A stretch of DNA of 64,000 nt, taken from assembly GCF_014695395.1 (NCBI RefSeq), contig NZ_JACJOF010000026.1, forward strand, positions 1 to 64,000. Direction: 5' to 3'. Position 1 is the first letter of the stretch. Each line of letters opens with the position of its first letter. This stretch comes from Nodosilinea sp. FACHB-131. Its GTDB lineage: Bacteria > Cyanobacteriota > Cyanobacteriia > Phormidesmidales > Phormidesmidaceae. Under the pieces are notes generated by a model that was not told the DNA's origin, ran no database searches, and saw only the letters and a program-made list of their open reading frames with translations. This document shows, in pieces, positions 41,216 to 51,515 of this stretch. Position numbers and translations under genes: made by a program.

Positions 41216-42514
41216 TCATAGGGCAGAATCATACCCTTGCCGACCCAGCTGGGCCAGGCGAGGTACTCGTCCTAAGCGACCGGTCATCAGCCGTAGAGCC
41301 AGACGTTTGAGGGGAGAGACGTAGCTGAGCATCCAAAGCCCACTGCGTCGTAGCACTACTACAGGCAGCAGTCGGTTTGAAAAAATGCGGGTCAGTCCAT
41401 CGGTGAAACTGAGAATGACCCAGTTTTCTAACCGTCGCCAACGTTCATAGCGGCGCAGCACGGGCAGGCTACCCAGGTCTTGGCCCTGCTGATGGGCAGA
41501 CGTCAGAACTTCGGCCAGGGCCGCCGCGTCGCGAATCCCCATATTTAGCCCCTGCCCGCCCACGGGGTGGCAACTGTGGGCGGCGTCTCCGACTAGGGCC
41601 AAGCGGGGCAAGACGTAGCGATCGCACTGCATCAGCTGCACTGGGAACATTGCTGGCGCGGTCAGTCGCTTGAGTTGCCCCATCTGGCTACCGTAGCGCT
41701 GCTGTAGTTCAGCCATAAACTCGGCTTCGGGCAGGTGCAAAATAGCCTCGGCCTCGGCGTGGGGGGCGGTCCACACTACCTGGCAGCGCTGGCCGGGCAG
41801 GGGCAGAATGGCAAAGGGGCCGCTGGGCCAAAAGCGTTCGTAGGCGGTGTTTTGGTGGGAGTGCTCAGGTTCTAAAACAGTAGTCACACAGGACTGGCGG
41901 TAGCGCCAGCCAAGGCTGCCAATGCCAGCCCGTTGGCGTAGGGAAGAGCCCTTGCCGTCGGCGGCAACAAAAAGGGGCGATCGCACCGTGACATGGCCCT
42001 CCGGCGTGCTCACCTCTGCTACGGTGCATTCTCTGTGGTTGTGGGTTGCCCCTAGAGTGGCTGAGCAGAGGTAGTGAATGTTGGGGAAAGTTGCGATCGC
42101 GCCCTGGAGCGCCGCCATCAGCACACCGTGCTCGGCACCGTAGTAGACCGCATCGGTACCCAAATCGCTGGGCAAAAACCGCACGACCTTGCCGTAGTCA
42201 CCATCGGAGAGCTGCACCTGGTCAAAATGACAGATGTGCGGCCCAACCTGAGGCCATAGCCCTAGCCCCTTAAAAATATCTGCTGAGGTTAGCGAGAAGG
42301 CGTAGGCCCGCTGCCGCGAAGCCGCCGCTACCGCTGTTTGAGCTTCAATCACAGCAATTTGCATACCGCTGTCGCCCAGGGCCGCCGCCAGCGTCAGTCC
42401 CACAATGCCGCCACCGACAATAGCTACATCCACCGTTAGCTCCGATTGTTGAGCACTTAAACTGGGCTGATCGGACGGAGCAGGGGACCCAAATTGTGGG
42501 GTGGTGGCAGTCAT
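41216..42514 (-). CDS. UbiH/COQ6-type FAD hydroxylase
   Basis: A 432-residue class A flavin monooxygenase. FAD motifs are VAIVGGGIVGLTLAAALGD (GxGxxG, near 30), ADGKGSSLRQRAG (DG motif) and LALVGDAAHSCHPVGGQGLN (GD motif near 312). This is the ubiquinone hydroxylase group. In cyanobacteria homologues are proposed to act on quinone or related ring substrates, but cyanobacteria make plastoquinone, so the exact substrate is open. There is no signal peptide; a hydrophobic C-terminal part suggests membrane association. Confidence 0.88.
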   Translation of the reverse strand: MTATTPQFGSPAPSDQPSLSAQQSELTVDVAIVGGGIVGLTLAAALGDSGMQIAVIEAQTAVAAASRQRAYAFSLTSADIFKGLGLWPQVGPHICHFDQVQLSDGDYGKVVRFLPSDLGTDAVYYGAEHGVLMAALQGAIATFPNIHYLCSATLGATHNHRECTVAEVSTPEGHVTVRSPLFVAADGKGSSLRQRAGIGSLGWRYRQSCVTTVLEPEHSHQNTAYERFWPSGPFAILPLPGQRCQVVWTAPHAEAEAILHLPEAEFMAELQQRYGSQMGQLKRLTAPAMFPVQLMQCDRYVLPRLALVGDAAHSCHPVGGQGLNMGIRDAAALAEVLTSAHQQGQDLGSLPVLRRYERWRRLENWVILSFTDGLTRIFSNRLLPVVVLRRSGLWMLSYVSPLKRLALRLMTGRLGRVPRLAQLGRQGYDSAL

Positions 42515-42639
42515 GGGAGCAGGTTATTTGCCGTTGCTGTAGCTTTATTCTGGCCTGATGTTCTGCAAGAAATCAAGGTAAATCAGTACCTTCAACGGTT
42601 CGCGCCCAGGTGTTTCGGCCCGCAGTAGGGCTGATGCAG

Positions 42640-43350
42640 CTAATCTTCTGGTTCTATGCCCGCTGCCCGGAGCTGAGCCGCCAGACGTTCGGCGCGCTGG
42701 TGCTCTTGCTCGGCTCGCTCTTTGCCCCAGGGGAGCATCTCGCCGCGATCGCTCCACCAGCGGAGCCAGTAGCCAGTGCGATTTTCGCGAGTGCCCTGCC
42801 AAAGACCTAGGGATAAGCCAATCTCATCAATCCAGAAACGTTGTTGATCGTTGGCTGGACTGAGCTGGTAGTGACCTGACTCGCCCAAACGATAGACCTC
42901 TAGCGCCCCCCCTTCGGGTTCGAAGATGATGTAGTGGGATACCTGTAGCACTTGCTCATAGAAGAACCACTTGCCAGGGGGGTAGGTGGGTTTGTTGGAA
43001 TATTCTCCGCCCTCGGTATCAGAGAGAAATTCCATCACGATGGTGGGGAAGTCGCCTTGTAGTTGAGGGGTGTAGCTGCGCGTCACCTCGTCTCTTGGCA
43101 CACGAATCTCGGGCACATAACCCCAGTCGGGAGCTTTGACCACAGTTTTGCTGTTGACGGTTGCGCACAGGCCGTAGTTGGTTGTCACTAATGACTGAGC
43201 CGGTAAGAGCCCGGCTAACTCCAGGCTTTCGGTCAGGGCGGCGGCAATGGCAGGCTGGTTGATGTTATCCACTGGTTCATCGTCAAGGATGAAGTCGTCG
43301 GGTAGTTTCTCCCAGGTCACCCCCCAAGATGATTGGGAAGCTACAACCAT
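42640..43350 (-). CDS. Uma2 family endonuclease-like protein (DUF820)
   Basis: A 236-residue protein with the PD-(D/E)XK-like pattern of Uma2 proteins, which are highly multiplied in cyanobacteria. Blocks are VVKAPDWGYVPE (D of the active site), PTIVMEFLSDTEGGEYSNKP and GKWFFYEQVLQVSHYIIFEP. The C-terminal end is a charged coiled helix (KERAEQEHQRAERLAAQLRA) typical of the family. The activity is predicted only from the fold. The gene sits between UbiH-like and sqdX genes on the same strand. Confidence 0.85.
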   Translation of the reverse strand: MVVASQSSWGVTWEKLPDDFILDDEPVDNINQPAIAAALTESLELAGLLPAQSLVTTNYGLCATVNSKTVVKAPDWGYVPEIRVPRDEVTRSYTPQLQGDFPTIVMEFLSDTEGGEYSNKPTYPPGKWFFYEQVLQVSHYIIFEPEGGALEVYRLGESGHYQLSPANDQQRFWIDEIGLSLGLWQGTRENRTGYWLRWWSDRGEMLPWGKERAEQEHQRAERLAAQLRAAGIEPED

Positions 43351-43401
43351 AGCTAACCTCGCAAACAGCAGTATATGGCTTGAACCTATAGTTTAGGAGA
43401 C

Positions 43402-44535
43402 CTAGGCGGCCATGGGCAGCGATCGCTGCGCCAGCACCTGACGGTAGAACTGCTGAAGCTGACGGGTTGCAGCCGCCCAGCCCCACTGTTCTGCCTCGGC
43501 AACGGCATTACGACGCATCAGCTCCCGCTCATCTTTGGCCTCGATTAGACGGCGAGTGGCGTTTATGGCTCCTGCCTCATCGAGCGGGTCGAAGAGAAAG
43601 CCATTGACACCATCGGTCACAATGTCGGGAATGCCGCCGGAGTTGGCCGCTACTACCGGGCAGCCGGCCGCCATCGCCTCCAGCAAGACTAAGCCCAGTG
43701 TCTCAGTGCGGGAGGGGAACACAAAGGCATCGGCCGATGCGTAGGCAGAGGCCAGATCTTCTCCGCCCAGGTAGCCCACAAAATTGGTGGGAGTCTCGGC
43801 AAAGTGGGCCTCTAGCTCGGCGCGGTAGGGGCCATCGCCTACCAAGGCCAAACGGGCCCCGGGGATAGCTTGAAGTACGGGCTTGATGCGATCGATTTCT
43901 TTTTCGGCGGAGAGGCGACCGATGTAGAGCAGCAGTGGAGCTTCGGGATGCCCTTGGGAAAGGCGATCGCGCATTTCGGCACTGGCTAGCTCAGGGCGAA
44001 ACAGCTCGGTATCAACCCCACGCTGCCACACCTCGATATTTTCTACACCATGCTCTGACAACTCAGACTTCATGGCGGTGGAGGTGACTAGGTTGATCTG
44101 AGCCTTGTTGTGCATGGCTTTGATTAGCTCCCACATCAGCCCTTCAAGCATGCCTAGGCCATAGTGCTCTAAGTATTTGGGGAGGTGAGTGTGGTAGGAC
44201 GCCACCAGCGGCAGATCTAAGGTTTTGCTGTAGTAAATGCCCGCCAATCCAAGGACTGCCGGGTTCACAACATGGACTAAGTCAGGCTGAAAGCTCTCTA
44301 GCGCTTCACCAATGGACGGGCGCGGCAAAGCCAGCTTTAGCTCTGGGTAAAGCGGCAGCGGAAACCCAGATACGCCATGAATTTTTGCCCCTCGATACTC
44401 AGTTAAGCCTCCCTCTGGGGAGAACACTAAAACCTGGTTGCCCTGGCGCTGCAAGTGATCAACGGTGTGCTTAAGACGGGTCACAATGCCGTCTACTTTC
44501 GGCAAAAAGGTCTCGGTGAAGAGAGCAATCCGCAT
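43402..44535 (-). CDS. sqdX: Sulfoquinovosyldiacylglycerol synthase (glycosyltransferase)
   Basis: A 377-residue GT4-family glycosyltransferase. It has the N-terminal MRIALFTETFLPKVDGIVTR and HVVNPAVLGLAGI, and a C-terminal nucleotide-sugar site LLLYIGRLSAEKEID and FPSRTETLGLVLLEAMAAGC. SqdX transfers sulfoquinovose from UDP-sulfoquinovose to diacylglycerol, forming thylakoid sulfolipid. ATG 44535 gives the expected length and is preferred to an upstream start at 44604 that would overlap the hairpin. It follows sqdB, which makes its substrate, on the same strand, as in other cyanobacteria. Confidence 0.93.
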   Translation of the reverse strand: MRIALFTETFLPKVDGIVTRLKHTVDHLQRQGNQVLVFSPEGGLTEYRGAKIHGVSGFPLPLYPELKLALPRPSIGEALESFQPDLVHVVNPAVLGLAGIYYSKTLDLPLVASYHTHLPKYLEHYGLGMLEGLMWELIKAMHNKAQINLVTSTAMKSELSEHGVENIEVWQRGVDTELFRPELASAEMRDRLSQGHPEAPLLLYIGRLSAEKEIDRIKPVLQAIPGARLALVGDGPYRAELEAHFAETPTNFVGYLGGEDLASAYASADAFVFPSRTETLGLVLLEAMAAGCPVVAANSGGIPDIVTDGVNGFLFDPLDEAGAINATRRLIEAKDERELMRRNAVAEAEQWGWAAATRQLQQFYRQVLAQRSLPMAA

Positions 44536-44586
44536 AACAATTGAGGGGGCTAAGTGAAGATGATTGAAAATAGAAGAATAAATTTG

Positions 44587-44625
44587 TAAATAGGCCAAAA
44601 TCACAGCGTGATTTTGGCCTATTTA
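44587..44625. terminator. Hairpin between sqdB and sqdX
   Basis: Eighteen-base-pair perfect stem (TAAATAGGCCAAAATCAC and its complement) with a three-base loop, five bases past the sqdB stop and 52 bases before the sqdX start. No strong U-tract follows, so it may act as an attenuator or RNA-stabilising element that lowers sqdX relative to sqdB rather than a full stop. Confidence 0.6.
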
Positions 44626-44629
44626 CTTA

Positions 44630-45793
<1,164 letters not shown>

Positions 45794-46051
45794 TCAATCT
45801 CTTTGCCGATACCAAGACAATCTACCAGGTTTGGAGGACCTGTAAACCACCGAACGAAAGATTGGGGAACCGGAAAGATTTTTTTACAGAAGCCAAGTCC
45901 AGCGTCAGCTTAAGGCCATTCCTAGGGTTTTCGTCTGAGGTTTTGGGGCTGCTTTAATCGATGCGCTTGATTCGACTACAACTGCCCCACAGTTGAGAGA
46001 TAGTAAGCTAACCTAACTATTAGCTAACCTAACTACTGATAAAGAGCTTGT

Positions 46052-46516
46052 TTGCTTTTGGTTACCCAAGCCCCTACCTCAATCCAGTGCGCGGCAGACA
46101 TGATGACGACAATACCGGCGGTAACGCGGTTTTTGCGGGCGGGCATTCGTTGCCACGGCAAACCACAACTGTCGCTGTCACAACTACGGGTGCTGTATTT
46201 TTTGCGGCGGCGATCGCAGGCTTCCCTCTCAGAGGTGGCTGACTATTTAGATGTCACCCGGCCTACCATGTCGGCCATGGTGGAGCGCCTAGTGCAGCGG
46301 GGGCTGGTCAGCCGAATCAGCGATCCGGTTGAGCGGCGGCGGATCATTCTCACCCTGACTGCCGCAGGCGCAGCGGAGATGGAGCGAGTTTACGACGCAA
46401 CGTTGCAGACAGTAGCCCGTCGTCTAGAGGGTTTGTCTGTGGCCCAGCTTCAGCAGGTACAGGCGGGGCTGACCATCTTGGGCGACCTATTTGATGAACC
46501 CAAAGGGCAGGAATAA
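46052..46516 (+). CDS. MarR-family transcriptional regulator
   Basis: A 154-residue winged-helix regulator. LSLSQLRVLYFLRRRSQASL, EVADYLDVTRPTMSAMVERL and the wing RISDPVERRRIILTLTAAGA are visible. The start is uncertain: a TTG at 46052 preserves an N-terminal helix matching the family, while ATG 46100 gives 138 residues. It is followed by an ABC exporter pair on the same strand, so it probably regulates that pair in response to a small molecule. Confidence 0.85.
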   Translation: MLLVTQAPTSIQCAADMMTTIPAVTRFLRAGIRCHGKPQLSLSQLRVLYFLRRRSQASLSEVADYLDVTRPTMSAMVERLVQRGLVSRISDPVERRRIILTLTAAGAAEMERVYDATLQTVARRLEGLSVAQLQQVQAGLTILGDLFDEPKGQE

Positions 46517-46619
46517 GAGAACAAATTTTAAGTGTTGAGTGTTGAGCTTTGAATCAAAGCCCACCTCCTCAACTCGAAACTCAAAACCAAGCACTCAAAA
46601 CTCTCCCATTCAATGACCT
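46517..46619. other. Short spacer with inverted-repeat-like sequence
   Basis: The gap between the MarR and ABC genes holds AAGTGTTGAGTGTTGAGCTT and a partly complementary run, CAAGCACTCAAAACTC. These can pair to a loose hairpin of about 80 bases. This looks like a decayed intergenic repeat of the kind common in cyanobacteria. Whether it stops transcription before the ABC genes is not clear. Confidence 0.35.
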
Positions 46620-47423
46620 ATGGCAATGATTGAAATTCAGGAACTGACCAAACGCTTTGGCACCAAAACAGCCGTCGATGGGTTTAGCCTCACCGTTGAG
46701 CCGGGGGAAGTCTTTGGCCTGCTAGGACCAAACGGGGCGGGCAAAAGCACGCTGATTAAAATGCTCACCACCCTGCTGCCTGCTAGCAGTGGACGGGCCA
46801 CGATCGCCGGATGCGAGGTTGGTCGCCAGTCTGCCGGGGTGCAGCGACGGATTGGCTATGTGCCCCAGGCGCTGTCGGTAGATGGCACCCTGACCGGCTA
46901 CGAGAACCTGCTGATTTTGGCCAAGCTCTACGGTGTGCCCAGGCGGCAGCGGCTCGATCGCATCCATGCCGCTCTGAACTATGTAGGACTTGATACGGTG
47001 GCGAATCGCCTGGTCAATACCTACTCCGGCGGCATGATTCGGCGACTGGAGATGGCCCAGGCCACCCTGCACCGTCCGCCGGTTTTATTCCTCGATGAGC
47101 CCACGGTGGGGCTTGACCCAGTGGCCCGTAAAACCATGTGGGACCTGATTTTGCAGCTGCGGCGCGACTACCAGACTACGGTGTTTCTCACTACCCACTT
47201 TATGGAAGAGGCAGATGTGCTGTGCGATCGCATCGCCATGCTCTACAACGGCCAACAGGTGGCCATGGGCACCCCAGCAGCGCTCAAAGCCACCGTGCCC
47301 CACCCCGAAGCCACCATGGATGATGTCTTCATCCATTACACCCGCAATCTCCTAACCACTGACAACGAAGGAAGCTATCGTGACACGTCAACTACACGAC
47401 GCACCGCTCAACGACTGGGCTAA
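46620..47423 (+). CDS. ABC transporter ATP-binding protein (DrrA-like)
   Basis: A 267-residue nucleotide-binding subunit. Walker A is GLLGPNGAGKSTLIKML, the Q-loop is YVPQALSVDGT, the signature is NTYSGGMIRRLEMAQ, Walker B is VLFLDEPTVGLDP and the H-loop is TTHFMEEAD. This form, with the permease overlapping downstream, is typical of ABC-2 drug or lipid exporters of the daunorubicin-resistance type. The substrate is unknown. Its 3' end overlaps the permease start by 44 bases. Confidence 0.92.
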   Translation: MAMIEIQELTKRFGTKTAVDGFSLTVEPGEVFGLLGPNGAGKSTLIKMLTTLLPASSGRATIAGCEVGRQSAGVQRRIGYVPQALSVDGTLTGYENLLILAKLYGVPRRQRLDRIHAALNYVGLDTVANRLVNTYSGGMIRRLEMAQATLHRPPVLFLDEPTVGLDPVARKTMWDLILQLRRDYQTTVFLTTHFMEEADVLCDRIAMLYNGQQVAMGTPAALKATVPHPEATMDDVFIHYTRNLLTTDNEGSYRDTSTTRRTAQRLG

Positions 47424-48216
47424 CCGAGGCCGAGTGACCGCCCCGGTGGAAGATTTTATCGCCAAGGCTCTGGTAGCTGCCGAGCTGGAAGTGCGCAAGC
47501 TGCGCCATGACCCCGTTCAACTGTTTACCCGAGCGGTGCAGCCGGTGCTGTGGCTGACCATTTTTGGCCAGGTGTTTACCCAGGTGCGGGGCATCCCCAC
47601 TGGCAACCTCAGCTACATCGACTTTATGACGCCGGGCATCTTGGCCCAGAGCGTTCTATTTATGTCAATCTTCACCGGGCTGCTGGTGATTTGGGAAAAA
47701 GACCTCGGCATTTTGCACAAGCTGATGGTCAGCCCAGCGCCGAAGCCGGCCCTGGTGCTGGGTAAGGCGATCGGGGCGGGGGTGCGGTGCCTATCGCAGC
47801 TGCTGATCATCTATATTGTGGCGGCTCTCATGGGCGTGGCCATTAACTGGAGCCCGCTGGCGATGCTGGGTGTGGCCCTGGTGGTGATGCTGGGCGCAGC
47901 GCTATTCTCAACCTTCTCGCTAATCGTGGCCTGCTGGGCGCAGACCCACGAGCGAGTGATGGGCGTGGGGCAACTGATGATGATGCCGCTGTTCTTTGCC
48001 AGCAACGCGATCTATCCAATCTCGATTATGCCTGCCTGGCTACAGGTGGTGTCGCAACTCAACCCCTTGACCTATATGGTCGATGCCCTGCGCAACCTGA
48101 TGCTGGTGGAACCGGCGGGCAGCTACAGCCTGGGGCTGAGCGTCTCAATTTTGGTGAGTGTGGCCGCGGTGCTGATCGCCTTTTGCGGTCGTCTGTATCC
48201 TCGCCTGGTGCGATAG
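47380..48216 (+). CDS. ABC-2 type transporter permease (DrrB-like)
   Basis: A 278-residue membrane subunit with about six helices. Blocks RAVQPVLWLTIFGQVFTQVR, YIDFMTPGILAQSVLFMSIF and the cytosolic ABC-2 loop GILHKLMVSPAPKPALVLGK are characteristic. GTG 47380 has GAAGGAAG just upstream. It forms an exporter with the ATPase before it; MarR is the likely regulator. Confidence 0.9.
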   Translation: MTRQLHDAPLNDWANRGRVTAPVEDFIAKALVAAELEVRKLRHDPVQLFTRAVQPVLWLTIFGQVFTQVRGIPTGNLSYIDFMTPGILAQSVLFMSIFTGLLVIWEKDLGILHKLMVSPAPKPALVLGKAIGAGVRCLSQLLIIYIVAALMGVAINWSPLAMLGVALVVMLGAALFSTFSLIVACWAQTHERVMGVGQLMMMPLFFASNAIYPISIMPAWLQVVSQLNPLTYMVDALRNLMLVEPAGSYSLGLSVSILVSVAAVLIAFCGRLYPRLVR

Positions 48217-48241
48217 CCCTTAGGGTCTAGCCCCGACAATC

Positions 48242-48949
48242 CTAAGCCTTCACGAGTTCATCCGATGCAATATCGAGAGGCTCAATGCAGTCTGGAGAAT
48301 CATTTTGGGGCTTGTTGACCACCGTCGAAACCGGGTAGCGATCCATTGCTCCATCGTCGTAGGGGCGCAGCATCTCCTGGAGCGCTTGGGGCTGGTAATA
48401 GTCAGGGTCGAGCCAGGCAGCGTAGTCTTCGGGGGCCAAAATCACCGGCATGCGATTGTGGATTGGCTCCATCAACTCGTTGGGTGTGGTGGTGAGAATG
48501 GTGCAAGTTTGTAGTTCGCCGCCGCTGGCTGGGTCGCTCCAGTGCTCCCACAGCCCGGCAAAGGCAAAGGGCGTGTGCTCCTTTAAAAAGATGTAGTGAG
48601 GCTGCTTGGTTTTGCGGCCAGAAATTGTCTCCCACTCATAAAATCCGTCGGCCAAAATCAGGCAGCGCCGACGCTTGAAGGCGGCACGAAAGGACGGCTT
48701 TTCGACCACGGTTTCGGCGCGAGCGTTGATCATTCGGCTGCCAATGGCAGGGTCTTTGGCCCAACTAGGCACCAGTCCCCACAGCAAAAAGTCGAAGTGA
48801 GGCTTTGGATTTTCGGAGGTAGCCACCACCGTTGCGATGGGCTGAGTAGGGGCAACGTTGTAACGCGGCACGACGGGGGGAGAGGACCGCAGCAAAAAGT
48901 CATCAGCTAGGTCATCGCCGGTTTTGTTGAGACTGAACCGTCCACACAT
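48242..48949 (-). CDS. SRAP-domain abasic-site processing protein (HMCES/YedK)
   Basis: A 235-residue SRAP protein. The catalytic cysteine is C2, at MCGRF, which forms a thiazolidine crosslink with abasic sites in single-stranded DNA. PRYNVAPTQPI, WGLVPSWAKDPAIGSRMINA, LADGFYEWE and HNRMPVIL are the expected blocks. The N-terminal methionine must be removed for activity, as is usual. It protects abasic DNA at stalled replication forks. It converges with the ABC permease gene. Confidence 0.93.
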   Translation of the reverse strand: MCGRFSLNKTGDDLADDFLLRSSPPVVPRYNVAPTQPIATVVATSENPKPHFDFLLWGLVPSWAKDPAIGSRMINARAETVVEKPSFRAAFKRRRCLILADGFYEWETISGRKTKQPHYIFLKEHTPFAFAGLWEHWSDPASGGELQTCTILTTTPNELMEPIHNRMPVILAPEDYAAWLDPDYYQPQALQEMLRPYDDGAMDRYPVSTVVNKPQNDSPDCIEPLDIASDELVKA

Positions 48950-49419
48950 TGCCCCGTCTTCCTATTTGCACGCTATCACTATGGTAACAACTGGGTGGGG
49001 TCGCCCTGGTCTGCTATTAGGTGGATGGTGTGGGGTTTATTAGGGCATAGGGCAAAACTACCTGATCCCTTACACCCTCACTACAAAACCTTTAAATAGA
49101 TCGATCAGTTTCTGTTGTGAGAGCACAGCTTGCGCTGTTCAAAAGTCTTAGAAAAGCATTGAGCGCGAAGCAGTTAGAGACATTATTTTTGCTCCAGCGG
49201 ACTGTGGGCTGACTATTTGCCAACTACAGGAAGACAGACAAACCCAGGAACGAGGGGAGTTGGCCTAGCGCATAGTTTTTGCTCAGCCACTACAAACGGT
49301 AGAGATAGCTTTCAGCTTGAACCCTTCTAAAGAGGGAGGGTGCCTCTGAATTCTCGCGGAATTATAAAGATTGTGAGCAATGACACACTTATTAAACTTC
49401 TAGTTAGGAAATACATCTA
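48950..49419. other. Intergenic region, nothing recognised
   Basis: About 470 bases upstream of the helical protein gene. It contains no coding-looking frame or clear hairpin. The last 80 bases are AT-rich with AGGA 11 bases before the ATG at 49420 and probably hold that gene's promoter. Confidence 0.5.
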
Positions 49420-49974
49420 ATGACTGATACAACAACCTTAGCAACTAAGCTTGCCGACCTGAAGCTTTTTCAAAATGTCTTGATTGATATTGAGCAAAAG
49501 CTAATGACGGCCACCGATGACCACACCATTCGCGAGCGTCTTGAGGGAATGCTGAAGAGCGATCGCGCAAACCTCAGCAATATCGAAGAGGCTGTGACTA
49601 AGCTAGGTTCTACAGCAGAGCCACGTGACATCACCCAAAAACATGCTGAGGCCGTCACTAAGATGACGGATAGTTCAGAACTATCTTTATACGACAAGTT
49701 TTTTCAGCTTGAATTGCTGAAGCACCAGCAGACGATGAATGGTTTGGTGCTGCACAAAGTCGGTCAAACCCTGAGCGATTCGCTGCAAGATGCCATGGAG
49801 CCGCTCAACAAGGTTAACTTTGAAAATCGGGCCCACCAAGAAGTTCTTAAGGGCGTTCTTTACTTTGTTGGCACTCGTGAAATAGCGGGTCAAGAGCCTG
49901 ATATGGGCCTGTGGGCCAGTGTCGAGCAGGGTGTTGCAGCTCTGAAAGGGGCGATCGGCAGTGCTGTTAGCTAA
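49420..49974 (+). CDS. All-helical cyanobacterial protein (hemerythrin/ferritin-like)
   Basis: A 184-residue all-helical protein with features of a conserved cyanobacterial stress family: TIRERLEGMLKSDRANLSNI, ELSLYDKFFQLELLKHQQTM and NFENRAHQEVLKGVLYFVGT. Glutamates and histidines (YDKFFQLELLKHQ, ENRAHQE) are spaced as in four-helix metal-binding bundles. Metal binding is inferred. It stands alone and ends at a strong terminator. The long 5' region hints at regulation. Confidence 0.55.
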   Translation: MTDTTTLATKLADLKLFQNVLIDIEQKLMTATDDHTIRERLEGMLKSDRANLSNIEEAVTKLGSTAEPRDITQKHAEAVTKMTDSSELSLYDKFFQLELLKHQQTMNGLVLHKVGQTLSDSLQDAMEPLNKVNFENRAHQEVLKGVLYFVGTREIAGQEPDMGLWASVEQGVAALKGAIGSAVS

Positions 49975-50018
49975 TTTTCTTTCGATGTAAACGTAGCAAT
50001 AGTAGATGCGATCGCTCA

Positions 50019-50114
50019 ATCCAGCGGCGGCTACAGCAGCTTCTCTATAGCCGTCGCTGGATCGGTAGCGCAATATTCTCTAGGCAGGGGGCTCAATTCA
50101 TTGGCCCCTTTTTT
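50019..50114 (+). terminator. Two-hairpin terminator after the 49420 gene
   Basis: An upstream hairpin (arms ATCCAGCGGCGGCTA and TAGCCGTCGCTGGAT, 50019-50062, with one mismatch) is followed by a second with arms GGGGCTCAAT and ATTGGCCCC (50089-50108, one bulge) and a run of six T. The second is the rho-independent terminator. Confidence 0.75.
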
Positions 50115-50128
50115 GTGTGATAGAAACA

Positions 50129-51295
50129 CTACATCCGCAAACGCAGCAGAATCAGCTGGGTAGCGCGATCGCCCTCAAAGTTGTTGTCGCTGACCATCAG
50201 CAGGCTCTGGCTACCGTCGGGCAGGCGCGGGCCTAGGGTCATACCTTCCAGGTTATCCACCGCCAGGGGCGTCTCAGCAAAATCGAGCACTAGCTGCTTG
50301 CGAATAGGTGAACTGCCCGACACATCCCCGCTCAGGCTAGGAATTGTCGACGTATCAGTCGCACCGCCGGTGGCCAGTTGATAGAGCTTCACCTGCAACC
50401 CGCGCAGGCCCGCGGCCCGCTCTATCGCCAGAAAGTGCCCGGCTGGGTCGATCGCCAGCAGGTCGGTGAGGCCATTCACCACCGCGCCAGAGGGTTCTAA
50501 ATCGAGGGGATAGCGGTGCTCGGCAATCAGCGTATTCTGGTCGTCGCCAATCAGGTAGTGCAAAAAGCGGCTGTTGAGGGGCTGGCTGGGGTCATCGTTA
50601 TAGTCTTGTACCAGAGCTGACTCAGTGGCAGCAAAGAGGCGAAAGGGCTCAGTCATGCCGGCTCCACTGGGCGACCCGGTGACGGTGAGGGCCTCTAGGC
50701 TGAGGTTGTTTTGCACCCCCTGGGTGGGGCGATCGGGGTCGTCGGGCAGGTATCGCTTAGGCAGCGGTAGGGTGGCGATCGCTTGGCCCGTCTCGCGGTC
50801 AAACTCGCCGATAAAGGGCGGCACATTCTGCTGAACATCTCCCTCGCTGGCAATGAACAACGTGTCGCGGGGCGATAAAGCGATGCCCTCGGGGTCAAGG
50901 CTGCCCTGGGGATAGGGGTTGCCCTCGGCATTGAGCAGCGGGGTAAAGGCTTCGAGGGTGACGGTGTCAAACTTGGGCGGGCCGCTGCGCTTTAGGGTAA
51001 TGGCGAAGGTATAAAAGCGGGCGGGGCCAGACTGACCACGGTCGTCGGAGAGCACATAGAGCCGATCGCGGGGGCGATCGTAGGCTAGGGCCGACAGCCC
51101 ACCCACCGTGGTGCCTTCGAACTCCTGGGGCGGCAGGGTATATACATCTAGCAGTTCAACGGTGAGAGGCAAAAACAGCCGGTCTTCAGCCTTAATCTGG
51201 GGTATGGCACAACTGGTTAGCACTAGCACTAAGAGGAGGGCGAGCGATCGCCACTGCCAAATTCGCCGTAGCATCTGGTTCATCCACTCTGCCAT
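50129..51295 (-). CDS. Phytase-like esterase lipoprotein
   Basis: A 388-residue lipoprotein: hydrophobic LALLLVLVLTSC with the lipobox cysteine near residue 29, then a beta-propeller of the esterase-like-phytase type. Motifs are GTTVGGLSALAYDRPRDRLY, VLSDDRGQSGPARFYTFAIT, DPEGIALSPRDTLFIASEGD, NLSLEALTVTG and NLEGMTLGPRLPDGSQSLL. The conserved acidic residues of this fold bind calcium. Start ATG 51295 has GAGGGGG before it. Attached to the outer or inner membrane; the physiological substrate is unknown. Confidence 0.82.
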   Translation of the reverse strand: MAEWMNQMLRRIWQWRSLALLLVLVLTSCAIPQIKAEDRLFLPLTVELLDVYTLPPQEFEGTTVGGLSALAYDRPRDRLYVLSDDRGQSGPARFYTFAITLKRSGPPKFDTVTLEAFTPLLNAEGNPYPQGSLDPEGIALSPRDTLFIASEGDVQQNVPPFIGEFDRETGQAIATLPLPKRYLPDDPDRPTQGVQNNLSLEALTVTGSPSGAGMTEPFRLFAATESALVQDYNDDPSQPLNSRFLHYLIGDDQNTLIAEHRYPLDLEPSGAVVNGLTDLLAIDPAGHFLAIERAAGLRGLQVKLYQLATGGATDTSTIPSLSGDVSGSSPIRKQLVLDFAETPLAVDNLEGMTLGPRLPDGSQSLLMVSDNNFEGDRATQLILLRLRM

Positions 51296-51515
51296 CAATA
51301 CCCCCTCACCCATCGCTCAGCACCCTCTAGGATAGGTCAAGGCTGTGTTTACTGAGCTACGGGTAAAATTTAGCCCTAGCGAGCGATCGCGTTGCCGGTA
51401 GTTGCCCCTACAGAAGTTCCCATTTCGCAGAACAGCTCAGAAAGCTAATATTCGAGCTTATTGGGCGTTTTCTTCTCGGTCTTCTATTTTCGTTCTTTCG
51501 CTCTACCTATTTGAA

